From assembly GCF_900102165.1 (NCBI RefSeq), contig NZ_FNBD01000001.1, forward strand, positions 525,697 to 589,696: a DNA stretch of 64,000 bases. Direction: 5' to 3'. Each line of letters opens with the position of its first letter. Position 1 is the first letter of the stretch. Shown in pieces: positions 44,422-53,481 of the stretch. The stretch comes from Cellulophaga baltica. GTDB taxonomy: Bacteria > Bacteroidota > Bacteroidia > Flavobacteriales > Flavobacteriaceae. The translations under genes were made by a program, and so were the position numbers. The notes under the pieces were generated by a model that made no database searches, was not told the origin of the DNA, and was given only the letters and a program-made list of their open reading frames with translations.

Positions 44422-44667
44422 TTGATCAAAACGGTAGCACAATTAAAGCGCGGAGAACGAGGCATCATCAAAGAATTTGCAGATGACATCTTGCCTATCA
44501 AGTTACTTGAACTTGGCTGCCTGCCAGGCAATGAAGTTGAACTATTGCAAGTTGCCCCTCTAAAAGATCCTATCTACATCAATGTAAACGGATCGCACAT
44601 AGCCATACGCAGAGCAATGGCAGAACTCATCGATTTAGAAATCATAGATAATACTACCTTTTTATAA
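44422..44667 (+). CDS. feoA: FeoA, ferrous iron transport accessory protein
   Basis: An 81-residue SH3-like FeoA. Blocks: GERGIIKEFADD, LLELGCLPGNEVELLQVAP and IAIRRAMAELI. The start codon is TTG at 44422 (no ATG in frame upstream near the start). It helps or regulates FeoB. Its last base is shared with the feoB ATG (TAATG), so translation is coupled. Confidence 0.9.
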   Translation: MIKTVAQLKRGERGIIKEFADDILPIKLLELGCLPGNEVELLQVAPLKDPIYINVNGSHIAIRRAMAELIDLEIIDNTTFL

Positions 44668-46904
44668 TGAGTAAGCAAATTAAGGTAGCATTAATTGGAA
44701 ACCCGAATACAGGAAAAACCTCTGTTTTTAATCAATTAACAGGCTTAAACCAAAAAGTAGGGAATTACCCAGGAATTACAGTAGAAAAAAAAGAAGGGGT
44801 TTGTAAGTTACCTCGTGGTGTTAAAGCACACATTATAGATTTACCCGGAACGTACAGCCTTAATACAACATCATTAGATGAGAGTGTTGCCGTAGAACTT
44901 CTTTTAAACAAGAACGACAAAGACTTTCCTGATGTTGCTGTGGTAGTAGCCGACGTTGAAAACTTAAAAAGAAACCTTCTTCTTTTCACACAAATAAAAG
45001 ATTTAAAAATTCCGACCATATTAGTAATTAATATGGCTGATAGAATGTCTAGGAAAGGAATTACAATAGATATTCCCTTATTAGAAGAAAAATTAAACAC
45101 CAAAATAGCTTTAGTAAGTACCCGAAAGAAAATTGGAATTGAGAAACTTCGCGAACTTATAACCGATTACAAATCGCTATCTATAGAACCAAATATAGAT
45201 GCTACAGTTATTTCTCCAGAATATTTTGATCGCTTACGCAGTGCGTTTCCTAAAGAAGACATTTATAAGTTATGGCTTGTAATTACGCAAGACGTTAACT
45301 TTATGCCTATTGAAAAGACACTTTATCAAAACGCAGCTTCTTTCGCCACAAAATCTAAACCTGAGCTAAAACGCTTACAACAAAAAGAGACTATTTTAAG
45401 ATATCAATTTATAAATGGTATTCTTAAACAAGCGCATAAAGTAGACTTAAATGCTGCAAAAGGCCTTAGAGCTAGCCTAGATAAGTTACTTACTCATAAA
45501 GTTTTTGGGTATCTTATTTTCTTCTTAATCTTACTTACCATTTTCCAAGCCATATACGTTTGGAGTGCGTACCCGATGGAATTTATAGAAAATTCTTTTG
45601 CAAGTGCTACAGAATGGGTAGAAAACTCACTACCACCGGGCGTATTTACAGATTTACTTGCCGAGGGAATTTTAGCCGGCATTGGTGGTATTGTAATATT
45701 CATACCACAAATTGCATTTCTGTTTTTATTTATATCATTGTTAGAAGAAACTGGCTACATGAGTAGAGTTGTATTTCTAATGGATAGGCTGATGCGCCCA
45801 TTTGGATTAAGCGGCAAGAGTATTGTACCTCTTATCTCTGGAACGGCATGTGCCATACCTGCAATTATGGCAACTAGAACCATTGAGAACTGGAAAGAGC
45901 GCCTGATAACCATATTAGTAACTCCCTTTACCACCTGTTCTGCCAGACTACCTGTTTACCTTATTATAATTACCCTCGTAATTCCTGATGGCAGATTTTT
46001 TGGACTCAGTTATCAAGCATTAACCCTAATGCTACTTTACCTATTAGGTTTTTTTACTGCCATTATTTCTGCCATGATCTTGAATAAAATATTGAAGATT
46101 AAAAGCAAATCGTTTTTTGTTATTGAAATGCCTAACTACAAGCTACCGCTTCTAAAAAATGTAGCTTATACGGTTTTGGAAAAGACAAAAAGTTTTGTAT
46201 TTGGTGCCGGTAAAATTATACTAGCGATATCTATTATCCTATGGTTTTTAGGATCAAACGGTATCTCTAATGAATTTAAGAATGCAGAAGAGATTGTTAC
46301 AAACAAAATAAACATTTCTGGGTTATCTGACTTTAACCAACATGCTATTGCCTCAGAATTAGCTAGCTACGAAAGAGCTTTAAATGATAGCATCATTGAA
46401 AAAGTATACACCATTGACCAACTTGCCATAGCAGATTCTATTACTGCCAAGTCTGCAAATTTATTTGAGCACGCTAAGAGGCAAGAAATATCTAGCTTTA
46501 AATTAGAAAACTCCTATATGGGGTATATGGGTAAGGCCATTACACCTATTGTAGAACCTCTAGGTTATGATTGGAAGATTGGTATTGCCATATTAACTTC
46601 ATTTGCTGCACGTGAGGTATTTGTAGGAACATTAGCAACTATTTACAGCGTTGGTAGTGATGAAGAAGAAACTATTACAAACCGTATGGCTGCAGAGATA
46701 AATCCTGCAACACAAATGCCCTTGTTTAACCTAGCCTCTGGGATTTCATTATTGTTATTCTACGCCTTTGCTATGCAGTGCGCAAGTACTTTAGCAGTAG
46801 TAAAAAAAGAAACAAATACTTGGAAATGGCCAATGGCACAATTAATTTTCATGAGTGTGTTTGCCTATATAGTTTCCTTAATCGCTTATCAAATATTAAA
46901 GTAG
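44667..46904 (+). CDS. feoB: FeoB ferrous iron transporter
   Basis: A 745-residue iron transporter with a GTPase domain in front. Motifs: G1 GNPNTGKTS (11-19), G3 DLPG (58-61), G4 NMAD (about 119-122). The membrane part carries the two Gate/Nucleoside-recognition blocks, with SGTACAIPAIMATRTI near residue 391 and the second FAAREVFVGTLATIY near 650; their Cys and Glu residues line the channel. It imports Fe2+ across the inner membrane. It sits between feoA and a cysteine-rich small protein. Confidence 0.96.
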   Translation: MSKQIKVALIGNPNTGKTSVFNQLTGLNQKVGNYPGITVEKKEGVCKLPRGVKAHIIDLPGTYSLNTTSLDESVAVELLLNKNDKDFPDVAVVVADVENLKRNLLLFTQIKDLKIPTILVINMADRMSRKGITIDIPLLEEKLNTKIALVSTRKKIGIEKLRELITDYKSLSIEPNIDATVISPEYFDRLRSAFPKEDIYKLWLVITQDVNFMPIEKTLYQNAASFATKSKPELKRLQQKETILRYQFINGILKQAHKVDLNAAKGLRASLDKLLTHKVFGYLIFFLILLTIFQAIYVWSAYPMEFIENSFASATEWVENSLPPGVFTDLLAEGILAGIGGIVIFIPQIAFLFLFISLLEETGYMSRVVFLMDRLMRPFGLSGKSIVPLISGTACAIPAIMATRTIENWKERLITILVTPFTTCSARLPVYLIIITLVIPDGRFFGLSYQALTLMLLYLLGFFTAIISAMILNKILKIKSKSFFVIEMPNYKLPLLKNVAYTVLEKTKSFVFGAGKIILAISIILWFLGSNGISNEFKNAEEIVTNKINISGLSDFNQHAIASELASYERALNDSIIEKVYTIDQLAIADSITAKSANLFEHAKRQEISSFKLENSYMGYMGKAITPIVEPLGYDWKIGIAILTSFAAREVFVGTLATIYSVGSDEEETITNRMAAEINPATQMPLFNLASGISLLLFYAFAMQCASTLAVVKKETNTWKWPMAQLIFMSVFAYIVSLIAYQILK

Positions 46905-46905
46905 T

Positions 46906-47055
46906 ATGAACCTATTACAAAACATATTAATGTATGCAACCTTACTTATCGCAGTAGGGTATATTGTGAAAAAATATTTCTTACCTAAAAGATTATTTTC
47001 CTCTAAAAAACAAGCTACAAAAAGCTGCGGATCAAGCGACTGTGGTTGCCACTAA
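46906..47055 (+). CDS. FeoB-associated Cys-rich membrane peptide, 49 aa
   Basis: An intact 49-codon frame starting two bases after the feoB stop. One hydrophobic helix (residues 5-20) is followed by a basic stretch and the end CGSSDCGCH. The Cys-rich tail and position match the PF12669 FeoB-associated family, thought to work with FeoB in iron uptake in place of FeoC. Confidence 0.85.
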   Translation: MNLLQNILMYATLLIAVGYIVKKYFLPKRLFSSKKQATKSCGSSDCGCH

Positions 47056-47086
47056 CATCCTAATTAAAAAATAAATAGTCTTTTAG

Positions 47087-47109
47087 GCAACTATTTTAAA
47101 CGTAGTTGC
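47087..47109 (+). terminator. Possible terminator of the feo operon
   Basis: GCAACTA (47087-47093) pairs with TAGTTGC (47103-47109), with an outer AATAG (47074-47078) and CTATT (47112-47116) pair and T-rich sequence after. The loop is AT-rich and the T-run weak. Confidence 0.4.
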
Positions 47110-47270
47110 GTCTATTGTTTTAGAGAAGGTGATCTCATAAATACGAGGATCATTTCATTAGCCTATAAAACAGTTAAATAAGTATTAAATAGCTCACAAG
47201 AAAATCAAAAAGTTGCTTCTTTAATGCTTTTCTATTCCTTGTTTTGTTTTGGCTCACTTAAAACAACACT
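47110..47270. other. Intergenic stretch before the carboxypeptidase-like gene
   Basis: 160 bases with no gene, clear hairpin or recognised promoter. Confidence 0.4.
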
Positions 47271-48806
47271 ATGATCAAAACTACTACACTTAGATTATTT
47301 TTTATTTTATTACTTTCCGTAAACTACAACTTTGCGCAAACTATTAGCGCTAAAGTTATAGATTCTGTTACCCAAGAACCAATACCATTTGCAACTATAC
47401 AATTTGCTGATGATATGGGCGTAATCACCAATGGGGAAGGCACTTTTACTATTCTTCTAAATACTAAAAATAAGGTAACAGATTCTTTATTTGTTTCTAG
47501 TATGGGCTACAAAACCTACAAAACTACCTTAGGAGAATTTAAAGATTCTATACTAACACTAAGTCCTCAGAATATTGAATTAAAGAACGTGGTGGTCTCT
47601 AATAAGAACTATTCTGCAGACGAGATTGTTGATTTTATAAAAGATAACGTAGATAAAAACTACACAAAATCATTTAGCAAAAAAAGACTCTTTTTTAGAG
47701 AGCACTACCACCAATATTTGAACAGAACTAATTATTCAAATTTTGAATCTACCATTGATGCTTTCAATAAGAATTTTGTTGATGAAATCATAAGCTCTAT
47801 ACCCCGTAGTGATGATTATTATGTAGAAGTACTTTGCGATCTATATGGCAATTATAACAGTGAAAAACAGAAGATTGATGTTATTAAGGCATCTAAAATG
47901 TATGATAAAAACAGCGAGATAAACCTTGATCAGCTAGAAGAGCGCATGGAGAAAATTCTAAAAGAGAATGTAAAGCCAGACTCCTATTTGAAAATTAAAT
48001 CAGGCATATTCGGAACAAAAATTGACAATGAAGAACTTTTTAGAACACAAGTAGACTCTTCTGACATAGCCGCATTAAATAAAAAATTAGAGGAAGAAAA
48101 AAAACGTAAAGAAGAACAGAAGTTACATTTTGCGGCAGGTAGAGCGAATAAAATATCGACCCTTTATGAAGATCTGTTTTTTATGGATGATTCTAAGCTT
48201 AATTTTTTGTCAAAATCTCGCAAGTATGATTTCTCCATTCGTGAACTCACATATCTAGGTCAAGATATTGTCTATATTTTAGATTTTGTTCCTAGCGGAA
48301 ATGCAGATTATAAAGGAACACTCTACGTAAATGCCGATGATTTTGCTATAGTACGAGTGGATTATGAAAACGTAAAATCTTTAAAATCATTTAAACTACT
48401 AGGGGTATTTATGAATGACTATCTAGATAAAGGCAAAATGATTTTTTATAAAGGGCCAAACGATAAATATAACTTAAGATACATTGAAAAAGAACACGGC
48501 GGAATGGGCGGTGCAAAAAGACCTCTAAAAATAATTGAATTCAACAAAGTAGTTAAAGGAAAGAATAGACAAAACGAACTATCCCTAGATTTTGATTTTG
48601 CCGCTACGAATATAAATAGCTATGAAATTGTAATTTACGACACTGAAGAAATTAGCAGTAGCACCTTTGAAAATAAAAATTTTGACAATAAGATTACGCC
48701 TACATATTTAACACGTTATGACCCTGAGTTTTGGAAAGGCTACAACATTATAGAACCCAACCAAGCCATAAAGACGTATACGGCAAAAGAAGAATCTTCA
48801 AAATAA
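47271..48806 (+). CDS. Secreted protein with N-terminal carboxypeptidase-like domain
   Basis: A 511-residue protein. Signal peptide ends NFAQ; the CarboxypepD_reg-like beta domain follows (ISAKVIDSVTQEPIPFATIQF ... GEGTFTILL). The rest (residues 110-511) is charged and beta-rich with no known domain; a Lys/Glu-rich coiled coil is near residues 270-290. It is probably periplasmic or surface-exposed. It may form a unit with the DUF5916 gene 91 bases downstream. Function unknown. Confidence 0.7.
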   Translation: MIKTTTLRLFFILLLSVNYNFAQTISAKVIDSVTQEPIPFATIQFADDMGVITNGEGTFTILLNTKNKVTDSLFVSSMGYKTYKTTLGEFKDSILTLSPQNIELKNVVVSNKNYSADEIVDFIKDNVDKNYTKSFSKKRLFFREHYHQYLNRTNYSNFESTIDAFNKNFVDEIISSIPRSDDYYVEVLCDLYGNYNSEKQKIDVIKASKMYDKNSEINLDQLEERMEKILKENVKPDSYLKIKSGIFGTKIDNEELFRTQVDSSDIAALNKKLEEEKKRKEEQKLHFAAGRANKISTLYEDLFFMDDSKLNFLSKSRKYDFSIRELTYLGQDIVYILDFVPSGNADYKGTLYVNADDFAIVRVDYENVKSLKSFKLLGVFMNDYLDKGKMIFYKGPNDKYNLRYIEKEHGGMGGAKRPLKIIEFNKVVKGKNRQNELSLDFDFAATNINSYEIVIYDTEEISSSTFENKNFDNKITPTYLTRYDPEFWKGYNIIEPNQAIKTYTAKEESSK

Positions 48807-48897
48807 GTAACAATCTAAATGTTAAAGATGTCTTAAAATAAATACATTGCTGTAACGATTAAAAATACGATAAGTCTTTCATACATAATCATCAATC

Positions 48898-51549
48898 ATG
48901 AAAGCCACCATCACCAGTATTTTTCTAATCGTTAGCGCTCAACTGTTTGTGCATGCGCAAGATTCTACCACGGTAATCCCTAAACGGATATATACCACAA
49001 AAGCCTTAACCTCTGAAAACGGTCTATATATAGATGGCATTATTGATGAGGAAGCATGGAATACCGTGGACTGGGATAGTGACTTTATTGAACAGCAGCC
49101 CAATGAAAATACGGCACCAGATCATCAGACTAAATTTAAAATTGTCTATGACAAAAATTACATATATGTAGCTATCCGATGTATAGATGCTACTCCTGAA
49201 AAAATTGTTAAGAGACTTTCCCGTAGAGATGGCTTTGAAGGAGACTGGGTAGGTATATTCTTTGATAGTTATAGTGATAAACGAACATCATTTAATTTCA
49301 TAGTCACAGCCGCGGGAGTAAAAGGAGACGAGTTTTCTACAAATAATGGAAATGATTCTGATGAAAGCTGGAATCCTATTTGGTATACAAAAACCAGTAT
49401 TGATACTGAAGGCTGGTCTGCTGAAATGAAAATCCCGCTGAGCCAATTAAAATTTGGCAAATCTCGAGAACAAGAGTGGGGGTTACAATTAATGCGAAAA
49501 TTATTTAGAGAAGAAGAACGCTCTATATGGCAAAGAGTACCACAAGACACCCCTGGTTGGACAAGTGAATTTGGTGTTTTAAAAGGATTAATAAATATCG
49601 AACCACAAAAACAGTTAGAAATACAGCCGTATACAATTGCCAAATTTGAGACCTATGAGGCGGAACCTGGAAACCCGTTTAAAAAAGGAAATGACACCAA
49701 ATTTACAGGAGGTGTAGATGCAAAAATTGGAATCACAAATGATCTTACCTTAGACCTCACTATTAATCCCGATTTTGGGCAAGTAGAGGCAGATCCTTCG
49801 GCTATTGCTTTAGATGGTTTTCAAATTTTCTTTGAAGAACAACGGCCCTTCTTTGTAGAAAACAAGAATATTTTTGACTATCGAGTGTCGCGTTCAGAAG
49901 CAGGAAATACGTTTGGCTCTGATAATGTTTTTTACTCAAGACGAATAGGAAGAAGTCCACAAGGCTACCCCAATACAACCGATGGAGAATTTGTAAATCA
50001 TCCTGAAAATACCGAAATTATTGGTGCCGCTAAGTTCAGCGGAAAAACTAAAAATGGATGGTCTATTGGTGTTCTGGAGAGTGTTACTGCCAAAAAATAT
50101 GCGGTTATTGATAACAACGGAGCTCAGAGAAAAGAACTTGTAGAACCACTGACTAATTATTTTATAGGGCGGTTACAGAAAGATTTTAATAACCGAAATA
50201 CTTTTGTTGGCGGTATGTTTACTGCAACAAATAGAAACAACCTACCCGATAATTTAAATTTCTTACACGAAGCAGCGTATACCGGTGGTTTTGATTTTAA
50301 ACACCAATGGAATGATAGAGATTGGTACCTAGGAGGCAATTTACTTTTTAGCCACGTCTCGGGTAGTACAGAAGCCATAACAAGAACCCAGCAATCTATT
50401 ACCCACTTGTTTCAAAGAGCATCTACCAGCTATTTAAATGTAGATAAAAACGCAACGTCTCTAACCGGAACGGGCGGTAATATGCAATTAGGAAAAGTTG
50501 GTAATGGTCATTGGAAATTTGAGACTGGCGCTACCTGGCGTTCTCCAGAATTGGAACTTAATGATGTGGGGTTTCAAAGGCAAGCAGATGATTTAAGACA
50601 TTATACTTGGGTAGGATACCAAACACTAAAACCAGACAACACTTTTAGAAGAGTAGGTATAAACTATAACCATTGGAGTGTTTGGGATTTTGGCGGCAAC
50701 CACAACAACTTGCGCTTTAATACCAATAGCTGGCAAAATTGGAAAAACAATTGGTTCTCAAACGTAAGCTTCAATTATGCTCCTACGCAATATGATAATT
50801 TTGCTTTAAGAGGCGGACCAAGGTTACGAAAGTCCTCTGAAATCAGCTATGCCAATGGGATAGAATCTGATGGCAGAAAAAAATTACAATTAAGCATTTT
50901 TCAATCAGGTACAAAAGGCGTAGACAACTCGTATAAAAATTATGAGATTGAATTTGGCGTTCGGTACCAACCCATAAATGCTTTGAGTATCTCTGCTTAC
51001 CCTAGTTACGGCACCAATAAAGACCAATTGCAATTTGTAGATAATATAGCGTACAACGGCGGAACAAAATATATAAACGGCACCGTAGATCAAGAAACTA
51101 TAAGCATGTCTTTACGTATAAACTATACGATAAATCCTAATTTATCTATACAGTATTGGGGCCAGCCTTTTGTCTCAAATGGTGTGTATTCTAATTTTAA
51201 AGAAATCGCAAATCCATTAGCCAAAAATTTTGAAGATAGAATAACATCGTACACTCCAAATCAAGTTTCATTTAGCGATAGTCGCTATAGTATTGATGAA
51301 GATATAGATGGCTCATCGGATTACAGCTTTGATAATCCAGACTTTTCTTTTACCCAATTTAGATCCAACCTCGTGGTACGTTGGGAGTATAAGCCTGGCT
51401 CAGAAATATTTTTAGTATGGTCACAAGACTTATCTAGTGGCGGAAACCCTAATGATGGCTTATTTGCAACTTTAGATAAAAATCTTTTCGGAGACTTACA
51501 GCCTAAGAATATTTTTCTATTAAAAGCAACCTACCGTTTTGTTTTTTAA
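48898..51549 (+). CDS. DUF5916 outer-membrane protein with CBM9-like N-terminal domain
   Basis: An 883-residue exported protein. Signal peptide ends VHAQ. The CBM9-like domain (residues about 35-240) reads GLYIDGIIDEEAWNTV, YDKNYIYVAIRC, and GWSAEMKIPLSQLKF. The DUF5916 part (from about 250) contains the block DLTINPDFGQVEADPSA and later strands that look like an outer-membrane barrel, ending in ATYRFVF. The family is abundant in Bacteroidota and uncharacterised. Length (about 800-900) is typical. Confidence 0.85.
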   Translation: MKATITSIFLIVSAQLFVHAQDSTTVIPKRIYTTKALTSENGLYIDGIIDEEAWNTVDWDSDFIEQQPNENTAPDHQTKFKIVYDKNYIYVAIRCIDATPEKIVKRLSRRDGFEGDWVGIFFDSYSDKRTSFNFIVTAAGVKGDEFSTNNGNDSDESWNPIWYTKTSIDTEGWSAEMKIPLSQLKFGKSREQEWGLQLMRKLFREEERSIWQRVPQDTPGWTSEFGVLKGLINIEPQKQLEIQPYTIAKFETYEAEPGNPFKKGNDTKFTGGVDAKIGITNDLTLDLTINPDFGQVEADPSAIALDGFQIFFEEQRPFFVENKNIFDYRVSRSEAGNTFGSDNVFYSRRIGRSPQGYPNTTDGEFVNHPENTEIIGAAKFSGKTKNGWSIGVLESVTAKKYAVIDNNGAQRKELVEPLTNYFIGRLQKDFNNRNTFVGGMFTATNRNNLPDNLNFLHEAAYTGGFDFKHQWNDRDWYLGGNLLFSHVSGSTEAITRTQQSITHLFQRASTSYLNVDKNATSLTGTGGNMQLGKVGNGHWKFETGATWRSPELELNDVGFQRQADDLRHYTWVGYQTLKPDNTFRRVGINYNHWSVWDFGGNHNNLRFNTNSWQNWKNNWFSNVSFNYAPTQYDNFALRGGPRLRKSSEISYANGIESDGRKKLQLSIFQSGTKGVDNSYKNYEIEFGVRYQPINALSISAYPSYGTNKDQLQFVDNIAYNGGTKYINGTVDQETISMSLRINYTINPNLSIQYWGQPFVSNGVYSNFKEIANPLAKNFEDRITSYTPNQVSFSDSRYSIDEDIDGSSDYSFDNPDFSFTQFRSNLVVRWEYKPGSEIFLVWSQDLSSGGNPNDGLFATLDKNLFGDLQPKNIFLLKATYRFVF

Positions 51550-51558
51550 ACGCAAGGT

Positions 51559-51936
51559 TTAATCAAGGTATGAAAAAAGAAGCAATCCCCAGCCTATTAC
51601 CAAAAATAAACCCCCAAGAGGTGTAATAGGCCCCAGTATTTTTATCTTTTTATTCTTCGAAGCACTTAGGCAGAGGCCATATATACTGAAAGAAAATAGC
51701 AAAGTTCCAATACTAAAGCAGTAGACAATATAAGGTTCTAAACTACTAGAAAAATCAAAATTATACCCAATTACAAGTAAAACAATGGCGTGATACATTT
51801 GATATTTAACGCCAGTTTCAAAACTCTTCAATTGCTCTTCTGTAAATATTTTTTTAAGGGCATGCGCACCAAAGGCACCAAATACTACTGCAAGCATTCC
51901 ATAGAGCGCACCTATCACTTGTGTAAAAACAATCAT
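51559..51936 (-). CDS. DUF423 family membrane protein (YgdD-like)
   Basis: A 125-residue protein with four membrane helices and the family signature GMLAVVFGAFGAHALKKIF near residue 14, followed by FETGVKYQMYHAIVLL and PLGGLFLVIGWGLL. Function unknown. Its stop lies 10 bases from the convergent DUF5916 stop. Confidence 0.88.
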   Translation of the reverse strand: MIVFTQVIGALYGMLAVVFGAFGAHALKKIFTEEQLKSFETGVKYQMYHAIVLLVIGYNFDFSSSLEPYIVYCFSIGTLLFSFSIYGLCLSASKNKKIKILGPITPLGGLFLVIGWGLLLFSYLD

Positions 51937-52051
51937 CGTGTCAATTTTTCAACGAAGATAGCAAATACGGTAGAATCCGAATCCCTACCAACCATGTACT
52001 CTTTAAAAAAATAAATAGCGTTTAATATGAATTAACTAGCTAGCAGAATAA

Positions 52052-52162
52052 GTCGTTAAAATCATCTTAGAAAACAATAAGCCAATCTATGATGTAGATT
52101 ATGTTTATGAAGATATTTATTACAGTAAAGGTAAAGAAGTAAGAATTTTCAAAGGGAAGTAA
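52052..52162 (+). pseudogene. Orphan C-terminal remnant of an unidentified gene
   Basis: A 36-codon open stretch follows a TAA stop at 52049-52051 and ends in TAA at 52162. Its translation (…NNKPIYDVDYVYEDIYYSKG…) has clear protein-like composition but no start codon or N-terminal part. It is followed by a proper terminator, which suggests a deleted gene whose end survived. The parent family is not identified. Confidence 0.45.
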
Positions 52163-52180
52163 TTCCTTTAAATTCATATT

Positions 52181-52212
52181 AAAAAAGGGATGCTAATAAG
52201 CATCCCTTTTTT
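52181..52212. terminator. Terminator after the gene remnant, shared with DUF2141
   Basis: AAAAAAGGGATGCT pairs with AGCATCCCTTTTTT around AATA (with one unpaired base). It overlaps the DUF2141 stop and can act in both directions. Confidence 0.85.
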
Positions 52213-52621
52213 ATTTAATAGTTACCTTTATTTCTTTATCTTCTTGTAATACAAAGGAACAATCCTCAAAGCTAGGCGGACCGAAGGTTTTCATTTTAGA
52301 ATTTGAAAAACCAACATGTTCTTTAGGAATTCCTAAAAAATTAGTGTCTAATTTCTCATTAGAATTCTCATCATGAAAAACGGCCAAAGCATAAGTACCT
52401 TCTAAAATTCCACCTATAACAATAGTAGTTTTCCCCTTTACAGCAGCTCCTGTTTTAGATGCATATACTTTATCAAAAGCCAGAAAACCATCAGATGAAT
52501 TATACATAGCTATTCTAATATGTCCGTTAGAATTTGTTACATTTTCAACATGTACCTTTAAAGTATGTTGTGACCACATCGCCATAGGTAAAAAGAAAAG
52601 TGCAAATAAGATTTTTTTCAT
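52211..52621 (-). CDS. DUF2141 secreted protein
   Basis: A 136-residue exported beta-sandwich protein. Signal peptide MKKILFALFFLPMAMWS, then LKVHVENVTNSNGHIRIAMYN, GTYALAVFHDENSNEKLDTN, FLGIPKEHVGFSN. The DxNxNxxLDTN loop resembles a calcium-binding site. The family is common in Bacteroidota and uncharacterised. Upstream, on the same strand, is the DtxR-type regulator. Confidence 0.85.
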   Translation of the reverse strand: MKKILFALFFLPMAMWSQHTLKVHVENVTNSNGHIRIAMYNSSDGFLAFDKVYASKTGAAVKGKTTIVIGGILEGTYALAVFHDENSNEKLDTNFLGIPKEHVGFSNSKMKTFGPPSFEDCSFVLQEDKEIKVTIK

Positions 52622-52712
52622 AGGGTTGATTTCTTATACTATATACTTCTGATAAACAATAGCCTTGCCAAATTTGAGAATATCTAAATAATTATGGCAT
52701 ACGTATGTACCT

Positions 52713-53366
52713 CTAATCGCATTTTACATATAAATTAGAAGCAATGAGGTGCGAGATCAAAATAGACCTATCATTGATATTGATTTGTAATGAGCCATCA
52801 AAATCTTCTTTATCAAGCACCGTAATTTTATCGCCCAAGGCAATACCATGTTTGTCTAAGAATTTTAAAAATGGAGCCGAAGAATCTTTAACACCCACAC
52901 AAATGCCTGTTTGTTTTAATTCCACTTCATTAAGCAATCGCTTAGTGGTTTTCATTAATTCCCCGTTTTTTGAAGGAATAGGATCTCCGTGCGGATCAAA
53001 CTTGGGGTAATTTAGATGTTTATCTAAACTGTCTATTAATTTTTCGCTTTTAATATGCTCTAATTGTTCTGCGATTTCATGTACCTCATCCCAAGAAAAA
53101 TCTAACTTATCGACTAAAAAAACCTCCCACAAGCGATGCTTCCTAACGATAGACAAAGCTTTTTCCTTCCCATCATCGGTTAAACTCACCCCTTGATATT
53201 TCTTATAAGAAACATATTCTTTTTCTGAAAGCTTACGAATCATATCTGTTACAGAAGAAGGTTTTGTATCCATCTGTTCCGCTATGGCATTTGTAGATAC
53301 TGTTTCGTTCTCCGTACCTCCCAAATGATAAATCGCTTTTAAATAATCTTCTTCAGAATGTGTCAT
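52713..53366 (-). CDS. DtxR/MntR-family metal-dependent repressor
   Basis: A 217-residue metalloregulator. The ATG at 53366 is preferred; two TTG codons upstream would extend it. N-terminal winged helix (EEDYLKAIYHLGG ... MDTKPSSVTDMIRKLSEKEYVSYKKYQGVSLTDDG) is followed by the dimer and metal-binding region with His-Glu ligands (HRLWEVFLVDKLDFSWDEVHEIAEQLEHI) and an FeoA/SH3-like C-terminal domain. It represses transcription when loaded with Fe or Mn. It is divergent from a TonB receptor whose promoter contains a palindrome. Confidence 0.9.
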   Translation of the reverse strand: MTHSEEDYLKAIYHLGGTENETVSTNAIAEQMDTKPSSVTDMIRKLSEKEYVSYKKYQGVSLTDDGKEKALSIVRKHRLWEVFLVDKLDFSWDEVHEIAEQLEHIKSEKLIDSLDKHLNYPKFDPHGDPIPSKNGELMKTTKRLLNEVELKQTGICVGVKDSSAPFLKFLDKHGIALGDKITVLDKEDFDGSLQININDRSILISHLIASNLYVKCD

Positions 53367-53380
53367 CAACAAAATTTACC

Positions 53381-53388
53381 CAAAAGTA
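53381..53388 (-). promoter_or_regulatory. -7 element of the DtxR-type gene
   Basis: CAAAAGTA on the plus strand, TACTTTTG on the minus strand, matches TAnnTTTG 14 bases upstream of the start. No standard -33 element. Confidence 0.4.
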
Positions 53389-53417
53389 CATTTTTATTTC
53401 ACACATCATAATAATTT

Positions 53418-53454
53418 TTGTTATTATAAATATATTTTTAGCTTTGTCTAAAAA
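53418..53454 (+). promoter_or_regulatory. Promoter and candidate metal-repressor operator of the TonB receptor
   Basis: A -33 TTG (53418-53420) and -7 TAGCTTTG (53439-53446) are 18 bases apart. A perfect 7-base inverted repeat, TTTTTAG (53435-53441) and CTAAAAA (53448-53454), covers the -7 box. A dimeric DtxR-type repressor bound here would block transcription. Confidence 0.7.
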
Positions 53455-53481
53455 TTAAATTAGCCTTAAATAAATTTATAC

